36,344 bases of DNA from Bacteroidota bacterium. GTDB lineage: Bacteria > Bacteroidota > Ignavibacteria > Kryptoniales > JAKASW01. The notes under the pieces were generated by a model that was given only the letters and a program-made list of their open reading frames with translations, was not told the origin of the DNA and made no database searches. The stretch covers positions 1-36,344 of the forward strand of contig JAJZNW010000058.1 of NCBI GenBank assembly GCA_021811615.1, read 5' to 3'. The position numbers and the translations under genes are program-made. How positions within the stretch are numbered: the stretch's first letter is position 1; each line of letters starts with the position of its first letter. Below, in pieces: positions 16,311 through 25,841 of this stretch.

Positions 16311-19085
16311 TCACTTCGGCCCTTTTACCACGACGGCAGCTCCGTCATAGTGAACCACGACATCGGCCCTTCGAGTCGATCCGACCCCCGTACCATGGCC
16401 GGCCGATACCCAGACGATGCGGAACGTCCGGTCCTTCGGCATCCCCGGATACTTGCCGGAGCTCTTCCCAATCTCGAGCGTGTGCGCCGCTTCGTTCCAA
16501 GTTATGGGGATCGTCTGGTATTCACCTTTTTCATAGTCGTAGTTATCGCCTTCGTCTTCGTAGAGTGTGAACTTCCCGTTTGCGCCCCGGTATACGCGCA
16601 GGTCCATCGGGTTGTCACCCTCCGTCGCATACTGAACTGACGGCCCGTATGGTATGATAGAGCCGGCCCGCACGAACAACGGAAGCGTCTTGAGCGGAGC
16701 GGGCGCTGCAATCGTACGCCCTCCCTCATAAGTTTGGCCGGTCCAGAAGTTCGTCCATCTTGTGCCTGCCGGCAGATATACCATGCGTTTTGTAGCGCCT
16801 TCGGTTGTAACGGGGCAGACCATAAGCGACGGGCCAAACATATATTGATTTGTAATGTCGTAAACTCCGGGGTCGTGGCGGAAATCCATTACGAGTGGGC
16901 GCATCATTGTATAGCTGTCGTGGGTCACCATCCAGGAAACCGAGTAGATATAAGGGATCAGATGATAACGGAGGTTGTCATACTCGATCAGGATTTTTCG
17001 GGTAGCGGGCGGGAACCTGAATATCGCCTTGTTGTGGTTGCCGTGTATGCGCAACATCGGGCAAAACGCGCTGAACTGGAACCAGCGGGTAAAAAGCGGA
17101 TCATAGGAAGCATCGCTGGGGCTGAAGTCGAAGAAGCCGCCGGTATCGGTGTTCCAGTAAGGAATGCCGCTGATGGAGAAGTTCAAGCCTGCCGGAATTT
17201 GTTCAGCAAAGACCTTCCATGTCGCCCGAATATCACCCGACCAGGTAACCGCTGCGTTGCGTTGCTGGCCGGCATAGGCGGATCGTGTGAGGATGAATAC
17301 CCGCTTCTTCGATGTCTGAGCTCGCTGTCCCTGGTAGACTCCTTCGGTGTGCATTAACGGATATGCGTTATATACAAGGAAACCCGGCCCGTCGTAAGTT
17401 GTGTAATCCTGAAACTCCCCCCAGTTCCCGCTCAATTCCGGCTCACTTGCGTCGAGCCACCAGCCGTCGATGCCTTTTGAGAAGAGGTTTGTGGAAAGCT
17501 GGTGCCAGAAAATTCTCCGGCCGACAGGATTGAATGCATCATACCACTGGCCCACACCTTTGGGGTAGACATTCTCCACTAACTCCGGATAGAGAGCACC
17601 CGCATCTTTCAGCTCGCGCCAGTTTGAACATCCCGTGTCGAAACGCGCCCATACCGAAATGATCATGTGCACATGCTCGCGGTGCAGCTCGCGCATCATC
17701 TCAGTCACGTCCGGATACCGTGTAGTGTCGAAGCGATCGGAGCCCCACGGATTCGGAGTCCAGTACTGCCAGTCCTGAATCACATTGTCCAGAGGGATGT
17801 GCATCCTTCGATAGCTCGCCGCCACATCGAGAATCTGTTTCTGGGTTTCGTAATGGTTCCTGCACTGCCACAGGCCCCAAGCCCATCGTCCGAACATCGG
17901 GGCCGCACCTGTCAAATGCCGGTAATCGGCAACCACCGAATCGAGCGCCGGACCGTACATGAAGTAGTAATCGACAGCCTTCGCCGCGTCGGAATTCCAT
18001 GTCACGAGATTTTTTGCCGACTTCGTCGGCGGCGGTTCCCATGCCAGATGCACCGATGCTCCCCCGGCTGCCTGGAAGTAGTCCAGACGGACGCTGTGCC
18101 TGCTGTTGGCGGCGAAGCTGATAACGGCCCTTTCGGTCTGTCGCGCATGCTGTCCCCAGTCATCGATCACTTCACGGCCGTCAATCCAAAGCCGCGATCC
18201 ATCGTCGCTCGAAACTATGAATGCATACTTCCCTCCCTGCCGGACTTTCACATAACCTTCCCAGCGAACGCTGTAGTTGTCGTGAGACAGGCCCGTCGGT
18301 GGCGTCTTGTCCCAATTGTAGTCCACTTGCGCATCGGTGCGCGTTGCCGCGAGCGTGTCGAAATTCATGCCGCGGTAATACCGGGCAGTCAATCCACCGG
18401 GCCGGCCGTTCTCAGTATAGAGTTGAGTTGATGGGATGGTCTCGACTGCTCCTCCCGCTACGTTCACATCTGTAATTGCCGGATTGGCCCAGAACAGCCC
18501 GTAGCCCTTACTTGATACGAGAACCGGCACCGCACTCTCGCCGGGATTGCGCTGCTGCAGCCGGATGGTTGAGCCCCGATAATTCATCATTCCGGTCTGA
18601 TGCTGGCCGAGTCCGTAGATCGCCTCGTCGGGGGCGAGCACAAACTGATCTTTGCTCCGCAGCGTGTTAGACCCGTCTATCACATTCGGGGTGAGCGATT
18701 TCCCGCCCGCCGGATTTTCCGAGAGGATCGGACGACCGGAGTTGTCGAAGAAGGAGACTGCACCTGTTTCCCGGTTAACGCGTGCCTGGATATCATCGGT
18801 GCTCAGGATTATCTCATCCTTCAGCTCGCTCACTTTCCATTTTGTGGGCTGGGGTTTATCAATTACAGCGAGGCTCAGGAGATTCGGGATGGTGTCCTGC
18901 AATGCATATGTCACGCGTATGACTCGAGGCGAATATACCTCCAGACGCATGACTCCGGGCTTCATCTGCATCATTATGCCGAGCGGATCTTTCTTCACGC
19001 TCACTACAGGGATAGGTTCCGCAAATGATTCCGCCGTTAAAGAAAAAAGAATAAGGATGAGGGACGCTTTCAGTAGATATCTCAT
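16311..19085 (-). CDS. GH31 alpha-xylosidase/alpha-glucosidase with inserted PA14 domain
   Basis: 924 aa from ATG 19085; a TTG at 19091 would leave almost no space to the SD. Signal peptide LLKASLILILFSLTAESFA. The N-terminal GH31 beta-domain is interrupted by a PA14 domain (about residues 235-355, with IVSSDDGSRLWIDG). The catalytic barrel has the nucleophile in WWLDASEPE (Asp about 545) and the acid/base in WSGDIRATW (Asp about 618). PA14-bearing GH31 enzymes such as BoGH31A and CjXyl31A are xyloglucan-oligosaccharide alpha-xylosidases that trim side-chain xylose, so this is my preferred activity; alpha-glucosidase remains possible. It fits with the two GH3 enzymes about 12 kb away. Confidence 0.93.
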   Translation of the reverse strand: MRYLLKASLILILFSLTAESFAEPIPVVSVKKDPLGIMMQMKPGVMRLEVYSPRVIRVTYALQDTIPNLLSLAVIDKPQPTKWKVSELKDEIILSTDDIQARVNRETGAVSFFDNSGRPILSENPAGGKSLTPNVIDGSNTLRSKDQFVLAPDEAIYGLGQHQTGMMNYRGSTIRLQQRNPGESAVPVLVSSKGYGLFWANPAITDVNVAGGAVETIPSTQLYTENGRPGGLTARYYRGMNFDTLAATRTDAQVDYNWDKTPPTGLSHDNYSVRWEGYVKVRQGGKYAFIVSSDDGSRLWIDGREVIDDWGQHARQTERAVISFAANSRHSVRLDYFQAAGGASVHLAWEPPPTKSAKNLVTWNSDAAKAVDYYFMYGPALDSVVADYRHLTGAAPMFGRWAWGLWQCRNHYETQKQILDVAASYRRMHIPLDNVIQDWQYWTPNPWGSDRFDTTRYPDVTEMMRELHREHVHMIISVWARFDTGCSNWRELKDAGALYPELVENVYPKGVGQWYDAFNPVGRRIFWHQLSTNLFSKGIDGWWLDASEPELSGNWGEFQDYTTYDGPGFLVYNAYPLMHTEGVYQGQRAQTSKKRVFILTRSAYAGQQRNAAVTWSGDIRATWKVFAEQIPAGLNFSISGIPYWNTDTGGFFDFSPSDASYDPLFTRWFQFSAFCPMLRIHGNHNKAIFRFPPATRKILIEYDNLRYHLIPYIYSVSWMVTHDSYTMMRPLVMDFRHDPGVYDITNQYMFGPSLMVCPVTTEGATKRMVYLPAGTRWTNFWTGQTYEGGRTIAAPAPLKTLPLFVRAGSIIPYGPSVQYATEGDNPMDLRVYRGANGKFTLYEDEGDNYDYEKGEYQTIPITWNEAAHTLEIGKSSGKYPGMPKDRTFRIVWVSAGHGTGVGSTRRADVVVHYDGAAVVVKGPK

Positions 19086-19361
19086 AACCAAAGTCCTATC
19101 AGTTTTTCATTGACCGGGATTCCCATGTCCTTCGATAAAATCGCACATCGACAGGGGATGTCCGCTGGAGCCTCGACAAAGGTAATGACCGGATGTATTC
19201 AATGTCAAGCGGGCGAATGTGAGCTAATCGATCTGCGACCTGTTCGATCTTCCGGCGGCCGAAATCGTCATGGATGTAGGGCAATCGATGAAACACGAAA
19301 GCGAGATGATCTTCCCGTCGCGATCGTCGAACGATCCAGGAGTCCAGTGATGACGGCCCGA

Positions 19362-21467
19362 CTAACCCTGCGGAGGGACGAATGAGGTGATCGGCAGTCC
19401 GATAGCTCTGTCGTTGTAAACGTCTCTCATGAAGATTGCCCATATGGGTGCCGCGGCGTCGGCTCCCTGGCCGTACCAGTTTGTGAAATGTACGCGCTGA
19501 TCGTCAAAACCGACCCATACTCCTGCGACGAGCTGCGGCGTGTAACCCTCGAACCAGGCATCTGCGAAGTCGTTCGTCGTTCCCGTCTTGCCTGCGCAAT
19601 CCAGGTAAAAATATTGCCTGACTGTTTGACCTGTCCCTCCGTTGACGACCCCTTCCAACATGTTGGTCATGGTATATGCAGTCCGGCTACTCAGGATTTC
19701 AGTTGATATGGTGTGATTGCGCCACAGGACGTTTCCATATTTATCTTCGATCTTCACGATCGCTATTGGCTTTGTCAGAATTCCCCGGTCGGCAAAGACG
19801 CCGTATGCGCTCGCGAGTTGGATTGGAATGACAAGGCTGGCGCCCAATGCAATCGATGCGTAAGGAGGAATATAAGTCGTGATTCCCATTTTGTGTGCTA
19901 ACGCAATCACCTTTCTCACAGGTGCTATTTCCTGGATAGCCCTGACCGCTACTGCATTGATCGAATACTTGAGGGCGTCGCTCAACGTCACCTCTCCGCC
20001 GAATTTTCCGTTGGCGTTCTGAGGTGTCCAGTCGCTTCCATCCGGCATTATGATGGTTATCGGCTGGTTGAGCAACTTGTACGAGGGGGAATATCCATCT
20101 TCTACGGCCACCGTATATACGAAGGGCTTGAACGCCGAACCGCATTGACGAACAATCTGAGTCACGTGGTTTAATCCGTAATGGAAATGCTTGTAATTGG
20201 AAGACGCCACCATTGCCTTTATGTAGCCGTTTTTCGGATCGATACAAACGAAACCGACTTGAATTCTTTGTTCGGCCCGCTCGACAGAATCAATGAAGGC
20301 CGAATCGTTCCAGAGACGGCGGTAGATATCATCCTTTTCCACCGTGGTTGAAGCGTCACCGTATGCAGATGAATGCTCGATAGCAGTTTTCACTGCCGAG
20401 TCCAGCGTGGCTCGATTCTCAGCCCAGTTCCAACGTGAGTCGAAAATTTTCTGATAGGCCCTCAAATGCTGGCTCACGGCGCTGTCGGCATACATCTGCA
20501 TTCTAGAGTCGAGCGTGGTATAGACGGTAAGGCCGTCTCTGTAAATATTTATCCCGCGTTTCTTTGCCCACGTATCGAGTTTCTCGCGAACCATTTCGAC
20601 GAAGCCTGATGCAAGCTCTCCCGAAGCCCCCCGATATCTAAGATTGAACGGCTCTCTAAGCGCTCTCTCGTACGCCTGTCTCGATAACTTACCGTTTTTA
20701 TACATATTATGTAGTACGACGTTCTTGATCAGGTGGGCCCGCCCTGGGTGCGCTACCGGATCGAAAAGAGCCGGGTTTCTCAACATCCCTATTAACAGGG
20801 CGGCCTGAGACAAGGTAAGTCGGGACGCGGGTTCGTCGAAATAAATTTCGGAGGCCGATTCAATCCCATAAGCGCCTCGGCCGAAATAAACGTCGTTGAG
20901 ATACATCGAGAGAATCTCACGTTTTGTGTACCTCCTCTCCAGTTCGACAGCCGTTATCGCCTCGCGTATCTTCCTGGTCAGTGTGACACTCTGGTTGAGA
21001 TAGAGATTGCGGGCGAGCTGTTGGGCGATCGTGCTTGCCCCCTGCACCACCCTGAGGTGTATCAGGTCCTCGAAGAACGCGCTCACGATTCTCGCCGGAT
21101 CAAGCCCCCAGTTGGTGTAGAAGGTTCTGTCTTCAGTCGAAATAAGCGCACTGACGACGTACGGGGGAATCTTGCTGAGATGCGTAACGTCCCGGTTTTC
21201 CTGATAAAACCGGCCTATGATCTGCCCATCTTCCGAAAGTATTCTGGTCGTCAAATCAGGCTTAGGGTTTTCCAGCTGTTTTGTGGACGGCAGACCGCTC
21301 ATTACGTAAAAGCCGTATATCAGTACAAGAACAGTGAATGAAGCATAGATCGCTGCGCGAAGGCGCGAATCTTTCGCCGGAGACTTCTTTCTCCGCCTAC
21401 GTGAATTTCTGTATTTCGGGTCCGCGAAGTATCTATCCATCTCTTCGCGCGAGTATTTGTTCTTCAT
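19362..21467 (-). CDS. Class A penicillin-binding protein (PBP1-type)
   Basis: 701 aa bifunctional peptidoglycan synthase. A basic cytoplasmic N-tail (RRRRKK) is followed by one membrane anchor (about 38-58). The GT51 glycosyltransferase has its catalytic Glu at E112 (STEDRTFY) and QGASTIAQQLARN at 142-154. The transpeptidase has SxxK S444-K447 (GSAFKP), SxN 502-504 (SIN) and KTG 627-629 (GKTGTTND). All catalytic motifs are intact. It polymerises and cross-links the cell wall in the periplasm. It appears monocistronic; a 276-nt gap to GH31 holds nothing recognisable. Confidence 0.97.
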   Translation of the reverse strand: MKNKYSREEMDRYFADPKYRNSRRRRKKSPAKDSRLRAAIYASFTVLVLIYGFYVMSGLPSTKQLENPKPDLTTRILSEDGQIIGRFYQENRDVTHLSKIPPYVVSALISTEDRTFYTNWGLDPARIVSAFFEDLIHLRVVQGASTIAQQLARNLYLNQSVTLTRKIREAITAVELERRYTKREILSMYLNDVYFGRGAYGIESASEIYFDEPASRLTLSQAALLIGMLRNPALFDPVAHPGRAHLIKNVVLHNMYKNGKLSRQAYERALREPFNLRYRGASGELASGFVEMVREKLDTWAKKRGINIYRDGLTVYTTLDSRMQMYADSAVSQHLRAYQKIFDSRWNWAENRATLDSAVKTAIEHSSAYGDASTTVEKDDIYRRLWNDSAFIDSVERAEQRIQVGFVCIDPKNGYIKAMVASSNYKHFHYGLNHVTQIVRQCGSAFKPFVYTVAVEDGYSPSYKLLNQPITIIMPDGSDWTPQNANGKFGGEVTLSDALKYSINAVAVRAIQEIAPVRKVIALAHKMGITTYIPPYASIALGASLVIPIQLASAYGVFADRGILTKPIAIVKIEDKYGNVLWRNHTISTEILSSRTAYTMTNMLEGVVNGGTGQTVRQYFYLDCAGKTGTTNDFADAWFEGYTPQLVAGVWVGFDDQRVHFTNWYGQGADAAAPIWAIFMRDVYNDRAIGLPITSFVPPQG

Positions 21468-22065
21468 TGCAGCACTTCCACTAAATGTACAATATGACTA
21501 CAGATATTCTACACCCCTTCCGCCCGGCGGTCAATATCGAAACTCATACCTGTCCGTTGACCGATGCCATCGCCGCTTAGATCTCTCACTGTCCTCGATA
21601 ATGAACTACTCCCTACGGCAAGTGCCCCCAATACAATCTTAAACCTTCTGAAAGCGTTCCCATGTCTCACGGCATATCCGGCATGACAAACTTCGACTCC
21701 TCGTGGTCGGCCACACGGGTTCAACCATCGGTCCTTCTGACGCGTCGAATGAAATAACTAATCGGTCTGTAGATGGCTCTGACAATCGAGGCAATCTTTG
21801 ACCTTTCTTAAATGATAGGAGTAAAACAATGCTAAGGGACGTTGGCAGAACCGCACTGATGTCTTTGGGAAGTGCTGCAATATTGGTTCTAGGGTACCGT
21901 TCAAACCCGCTTTCGAGCAAAGACACACGAGGGGACTTCAATCGAAATGGGCATCTTCTCCGATGGCCCTGATGCCGCCTGTGAATTCAAACGCGACAAA
22001 ACGATCTGCATCTGAAACCAGACCCGTAATCGAGACTTTAACTCAACATAAAGAGAAAGAACACT
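21468..22065. other. 598-nt divergent gap
   Basis: It separates the minus-strand PBP gene from the plus-strand lipoprotein gene, so both promoters should lie here. The only coding candidate is a 47-codon plus-strand ORF at 21829-21972, reported separately. Confidence 0.5.
21829..21972 (+). CDS. Possible 47-aa small exported protein
   Basis: ATG 21829 is preceded by ATAGGAGTAAAACA, a good SD with 8-nt spacing. The product starts MLRDVGRTALMSLGSAAILVLGYRS, which resembles a signal peptide or single membrane helix, and ends after 47 residues. Its TGA overlaps a second ATG (TGATG) that opens a 34-codon frame running just past the start codon of the lipoprotein gene at 22066. This could be a tiny translationally coupled leader, or the broken N-terminus of a longer secreted protein. 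There is no recognisable homology. Confidence 0.3.
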   Translation: MLRDVGRTALMSLGSAAILVLGYRSNPLSSKDTRGDFNRNGHLLRWP

Positions 22066-22524
22066 ATGTACCCTAACTCAGGAGTCCTCATTCTCACTTT
22101 GATCATATTGACGGTCATCGCAGGATGCAGCAGGAATACCAATCCCGTTTCGGATTCGGACACGGTAGGATCGGGCACGCTTCATTATAGATTCTTTTCC
22201 TCGAAGGCGACATACACCCCAGGGGATACGTTACTCGCTGAAGTCACCGTCGAAAACAGCGGTTCTGCTGTTGAGACAATTGCAGTGGGGGACGGATTGT
22301 TTCACTGGGCACTTCTGGATCCCATCGGTGATACCGTGATGTTGGGTGGATCATCGCCAACTTTCGAGGACTTGATCCCGGCAGATTCGGGTAAGACAAT
22401 AATGCTCTATTCAATCGATCGAGTGCTCGAAGCAGGCCAGGGCCAGACATTTGCGGCCGGGATTTATTCTTTGAAAGCCGAAGTGAAGCCACTCTCCTTT
22501 CTACTTAGGCTGTCAATTCAGTAA
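22066..22524 (+). CDS. Lipoprotein with BsuPI-like beta-sandwich domain
   Basis: 152 aa, one of the few plus-strand genes here. The N-terminus has a lipobox, LTVIAGC (Cys21), predicting lipidation. The rest (YTPGDTLLAEVTVENSGSAVETI ... IPADSGKTIMLYS) resembles the immunoglobulin-like fold of the BsuPI intracellular proteinase-inhibitor family, often found in lipoproteins of unknown role. The upstream AAAGAGAAAGA is a modest SD. It converges with the DUF2911 gene. Function is not known; an envelope-surface location is inferred from the lipobox. Confidence 0.75.
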   Translation: MYPNSGVLILTLIILTVIAGCSRNTNPVSDSDTVGSGTLHYRFFSSKATYTPGDTLLAEVTVENSGSAVETIAVGDGLFHWALLDPIGDTVMLGGSSPTFEDLIPADSGKTIMLYSIDRVLEAGQGQTFAAGIYSLKAEVKPLSFLLRLSIQ

Positions 22525-22783
22525 GTGGCTTCCCGTCGACAACTCTCAGTAGCTGTGAATTTGAGCGGTGTTACGAGTCCGACGAGGACCGGCTCAATCG
22601 AGCCTGGTAAATGAGGGTACGATCAGTTGCACCTCCGGCAGTCGGGTCAAGGAGACCACTCCTTTTCAACACACTGACTTCGAACAGGCTCGCTTCACCG
22701 GAGGTGCGTGTGGATCTCTCGCTTCATAAGTGCCGGCGGACCACGACAAAGTTTGTCCTGGCAAGTGTGAAATTCACGAGACT

Positions 22784-23368
22784 TTATTCATTGGCCACCG
22801 CGATCGTAAACGGCACTTTCAAATTATCCCACCAGAGGTATGCAGTAGCGGAAGTTCCTGCGAGATGATCAAAACCATACATCAACCATTCCATATGAGG
22901 CGCTTCGACCGGCTTCACGGTTATCCTGAGAGCATCGTCTGCCTCGTTATAAGAGAAACTTCCCCAGGCCGAGTTGTCCTTACTGAAGATGATGACCCAC
23001 TCTTTCTTCCCGGGGATCATGAAGAGGCCGTATTTCCCTGCCGGCAGTCTATGACCTTCGACAAGCACATCGCGGGAAAATTGTATGGTCGTATTTTCGT
23101 TTGCGCCGGCCCGCCACGGAAATGGCTTCCCTTTTGATTCCTTGATTCCCGGAGCCATGCCATAAGGTACGAGTCCGCCCCATATCTTCCTCCCTTTCAC
23201 TCCGGGCCTGCTGTAATCGATAGTGATATCTGTGTTCACTCCGATTCTCTGCATGACGCTTGCCTTAAGGCTTAGACGGACCTTGTTCTCCTGGGCGGAA
23301 GAGACTGAAGGCAAAATGAAGAGCAAAGACAAGATCAGCAAAGAACTCAGTCTGAAAAGATTCTTCAT
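22784..23368 (-). CDS. Secreted DUF2911 protein
   Basis: 194 aa. Signal peptide MKNLFRLSSLLILSLLFILPSVSSA, then the DUF2911 pattern: ITIDYSRPGVKGRKIWGGLVPYG, PWRAGANENTTIQFSRDVLVEG, LPAGKYGLFMIPGKKEWVIIFSK and WGSFSYNEADDALRI. The family is abundant in Bacteroidota and relatives; its function is unknown. ATG 23368 follows GGAGG. It is probably monocistronic or follows the zinc-ribbon gene, whose stop is 50 nt upstream. Confidence 0.92.
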   Translation of the reverse strand: MKNLFRLSSLLILSLLFILPSVSSAQENKVRLSLKASVMQRIGVNTDITIDYSRPGVKGRKIWGGLVPYGMAPGIKESKGKPFPWRAGANENTTIQFSRDVLVEGHRLPAGKYGLFMIPGKKEWVIIFSKDNSAWGSFSYNEADDALRITVKPVEAPHMEWLMYGFDHLAGTSATAYLWWDNLKVPFTIAVANE

Positions 23369-23418
23369 GGATCCCTCCTTTTTCTGGAATCTAATTCATT
23401 CCAACCATAAAATTCAGC

Positions 23419-23637
23419 TCATGGACGCCGTCTTATGGCTTCCTCAAAGCCGACCTTCCCTTCTTCCACTCTTACTAGCATTGTACGACCGCAGCAGGTG
23501 CACCTTACCACCGGTACAAACAGGCTGAGCAGCCGGTCGCTCCTGAATCGATGTACCCTGCTCATATACCTGCCGCATTCGGAACAATTCCTGTTTTCAC
23601 CCAAGCTGAAGAGCCTGGATAATATCTTCTGTACCAT
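23419..23637 (-). CDS. Small zinc-ribbon protein
   Basis: 72 aa with two Cys pairs, CSECG near residue 18 and CTCCG near 46, separated by a basic segment (SRVHRFRSDRLL): a two-knuckle zinc ribbon. ATG 23637 has a good SD (AAAGGAG), directly behind an 11-bp hairpin. Such small ribbons often bind nucleic acid or act as assembly factors; I cannot name a family. It lies 111 nt downstream of the T9SS cargo gene, on the same strand. Confidence 0.6.
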   Translation of the reverse strand: MVQKILSRLFSLGENRNCSECGRYMSRVHRFRSDRLLSLFVPVVRCTCCGRTMLVRVEEGKVGFEEAIRRRP

Positions 23638-23651
23638 CTTTCATCTCCTTT

Positions 23652-23680
23652 GCTGTGCGGGACCTCATATCCCGCACAGC
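23652..23680 (-). terminator. Perfect 11-bp hairpin between the delta-60 gene and the zinc-ribbon gene
   Basis: GCTGTGCGGGA (23652-23662), 7-nt loop, TCCCGCACAGC (23670-23680). In the minus direction it is followed at once by AAAGGAG, the SD of the zinc-ribbon gene, and not by a U-tract. It may terminate the upstream gene, stabilise an RNA end, or control ribosome access to the small gene. Confidence 0.55.
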
Positions 23681-23748
23681 TCTTGCTTTTCATCACTTTC
23701 TCACCAATCCGGCGCGAAGCCCGGCTTTTTTCCATTTGAATGACTTCG

Positions 23749-25782
23749 TCACTTCAACTCCAGCATTTTCCTGAGCGACACGAACCGGTCTCCTTTGACA
23801 CCGACAGCGGTTATTCGGTAGAAATATACTCCGCTTGCAAAACGGCTCATGTCAAACGACTTGTTATACTCCCCGCTGTTCAATTTCCCGTAGTTCTCTT
23901 CCAGCACTCTCTGTCCAAGAACGTTATATATATCGAGAGTCACATTAGACTGCTCCTTCAGATCGAACCTGATAGTCGTGCTGGGGTTGAATGGATTCGG
24001 GTAGTTCTGATAGAGGGCAAATTCTGTCGGGATACCCACCGTGACTGAAAGTGTGGAGACGGCTTTAGTCGTCCCGTTCGTCGAGACGCTTTCAATTTCG
24101 TACTTATACATCTTACCGGCCTCGACATTGTAGTCCGTGTAGTCATAATCCCTGCCGGTGGAGCTCGTCCCTACCCCGCGAAGTGTTGCGTCGGAAGTAT
24201 AGCTTGCAATGAGCTTAAACTCCGACTTGCCCGGATCCTCACGAAGCACATTGAATCCTGCGTTTTCGACTTCCGAAGCGGTGGTCCACGAAAGCTTGAC
24301 GGCGCCGGAGCTGGAGGTCGCTACGAAGTCTGTTGCCGAGACAAACAGCGAGTTGTCGCTCCCGCTCAGATACCGTGCAACTGCAAATGCATAGTTACCT
24401 CCCCCGGTAGGCTCGGACCGTCCGGCAACGACGATCTTCCCATCGGACTGGATTGCGACCGAGGTGCCCTTGTCCCTTATGCTTCCGCCGCCACTTATGA
24501 AAGATCGCTCCGTCCCGTTTGTGCTGAATGTATTATCGAGGCTCCCGTCACTATTGAGTTGAGCCACCGCAAAGGCATAGTGTCCGGAAGCGTCGTCTGA
24601 ATACCCCGCAGCGTCGATTTTCCCGTTGGACTGAATTGCCACGGCATAGGCTTCATCATCGGTGCTGTCGCCGCCGCTTATGAAATCGCGCACAGTGCCG
24701 TTCGTGCCGAAAGTATTATCGAGACTACCATTGCTGTTGTATCGTGCTACTGCAAAGGCATAGTCGCTCGACGCTTTTCCCGAAGCTCCCGCTACAACGA
24801 TCTTCCCATCGGTCTGTATCGCTACCGATAATCCGTAATCAGAAGTACCGTCGCCGCCAGGTATGTAAGTCCGGACCTCCCCGTCTGTCCCGAAAGTGCT
24901 GTCGATGCTGCCGTTCGTGTCGTACCTCGCCAAAGCAAATGCATAATCGCTCGAGGAGTTTTCTGAAAATCCCCCCAGGACAATCTTGCCATCCGATTGT
25001 ATTGCAACCGAATAGGCTTCGTCATCGAGGCCGCCGCCGCTCAATGCGGTCCGCACCGTGCCATTTGTACCGAAAGTGTTGTCGAGGGTCCCGTTACTGT
25101 CAAATCGCGCAATCGCAAAGGCGTAGTCGCTCGAGGAGTTCTCTGAGACTCCGGCGACAACGATCTTTCCGTCGCTCTGGATCGCCATTGAATAAGGCTT
25201 GTCCCATGCACCGCTGCCGCCGTCTATGGCAGTCACCGTCGATCCGTTTGTTCCGAAAGTACTATCGAGGGTCCCGTTGCTGTTATATCTCGCGACTGCG
25301 AAAGAATAATCATTTGAATTGTTCTCCGACCAGCCTGCAACTACAATCTTGCCATCGGAAAGTATTTGCACCGCCTTTGCTTCATCATAACCGGCGCCTA
25401 TTAAAGTCGTCACGATTCCCGAGGTGCCGAAGGTCGCGTCGAGACTTCCATTCGTATCATACCTCGCCAGGGTAAATCCGAAAGTACTGGTTCCGCTGCC
25501 TGACGTTCCGACGGCAACGATCTTCCCATCCGTCTGGATCGCCACCGCATAAGCTTTGCTGAAGCCGCTTATCACTGTCCGCACTGAGCCGTTAGTTCCG
25601 AAAGTATTATCGAGCATCGACTGCGAGAGGGGGGTAAAACTGTGGCCTCTCGGGCTGAGACTCATCGAACGCAGTTTTATTCTTCTTAGAGCATTTGGTC
25701 CGGATTTCATCTGACCGGCTTCGGCAATTGAAATAAGAAAGACTGTACTCAACAGAACCGTCAGCCAATATATTTTTTTCAT
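23749..25782 (-). CDS. Secreted delta-60 repeat protein with T9SS C-terminal sorting domain
   Basis: 677 aa. Signal peptide, then about seven repeats of 55-60 residues (roughly 58-470) with the cores LDxTFGTNG and VAIQSDGKIVVAG and the spacer YAFAVARY: the delta-60 repeat (TIGR02608), which is predicted to form a beta-propeller-like shell. A fibronectin-like segment follows (AVKLSWTTASEVENAGFNVLRE). Residues 588-677 form a type A sorting domain: FALYQNYPNPFNPSTTIRF, LDIYNVLGQRV, SGVYFYRI, VSLRKMLEL. This domain directs export through the type IX system and surface attachment. ATG 25782, SD GGAGG. Likely a surface adhesin or sugar-binding protein; the ligand is unknown. It is the best taxonomic marker in the window. 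Confidence 0.93.
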   Translation of the reverse strand: MKKIYWLTVLLSTVFLISIAEAGQMKSGPNALRRIKLRSMSLSPRGHSFTPLSQSMLDNTFGTNGSVRTVISGFSKAYAVAIQTDGKIVAVGTSGSGTSTFGFTLARYDTNGSLDATFGTSGIVTTLIGAGYDEAKAVQILSDGKIVVAGWSENNSNDYSFAVARYNSNGTLDSTFGTNGSTVTAIDGGSGAWDKPYSMAIQSDGKIVVAGVSENSSSDYAFAIARFDSNGTLDNTFGTNGTVRTALSGGGLDDEAYSVAIQSDGKIVLGGFSENSSSDYAFALARYDTNGSIDSTFGTDGEVRTYIPGGDGTSDYGLSVAIQTDGKIVVAGASGKASSDYAFAVARYNSNGSLDNTFGTNGTVRDFISGGDSTDDEAYAVAIQSNGKIDAAGYSDDASGHYAFAVAQLNSDGSLDNTFSTNGTERSFISGGGSIRDKGTSVAIQSDGKIVVAGRSEPTGGGNYAFAVARYLSGSDNSLFVSATDFVATSSSGAVKLSWTTASEVENAGFNVLREDPGKSEFKLIASYTSDATLRGVGTSSTGRDYDYTDYNVEAGKMYKYEIESVSTNGTTKAVSTLSVTVGIPTEFALYQNYPNPFNPSTTIRFDLKEQSNVTLDIYNVLGQRVLEENYGKLNSGEYNKSFDMSRFASGVYFYRITAVGVKGDRFVSLRKMLELK

Positions 25783-25841
25783 GACATCTCCTCCTTGTGT
25801 TTTTGTTTAGTGGAACGAAGTCCTCCTCCCGGACTCTTGTT

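Noticed and set aside
15593-16570. 325-aa plus-strand ORF across the PLD and GH31 genes
   Set aside because: Antisense to two well-supported genes and spans their boundary.
24744-25475. 243-aa plus-strand ORF rich in Arg/Ser
   Set aside because: Composition reflects the repeated delta-60 coding sequence on the other strand.
24420-25620. Regular repeats that could suggest a CRISPR or satellite array
   Set aside because: The period of roughly 165-190 nt corresponds to delta-60 protein repeats in an intact frame; there are no identical short repeats with unique spacers.
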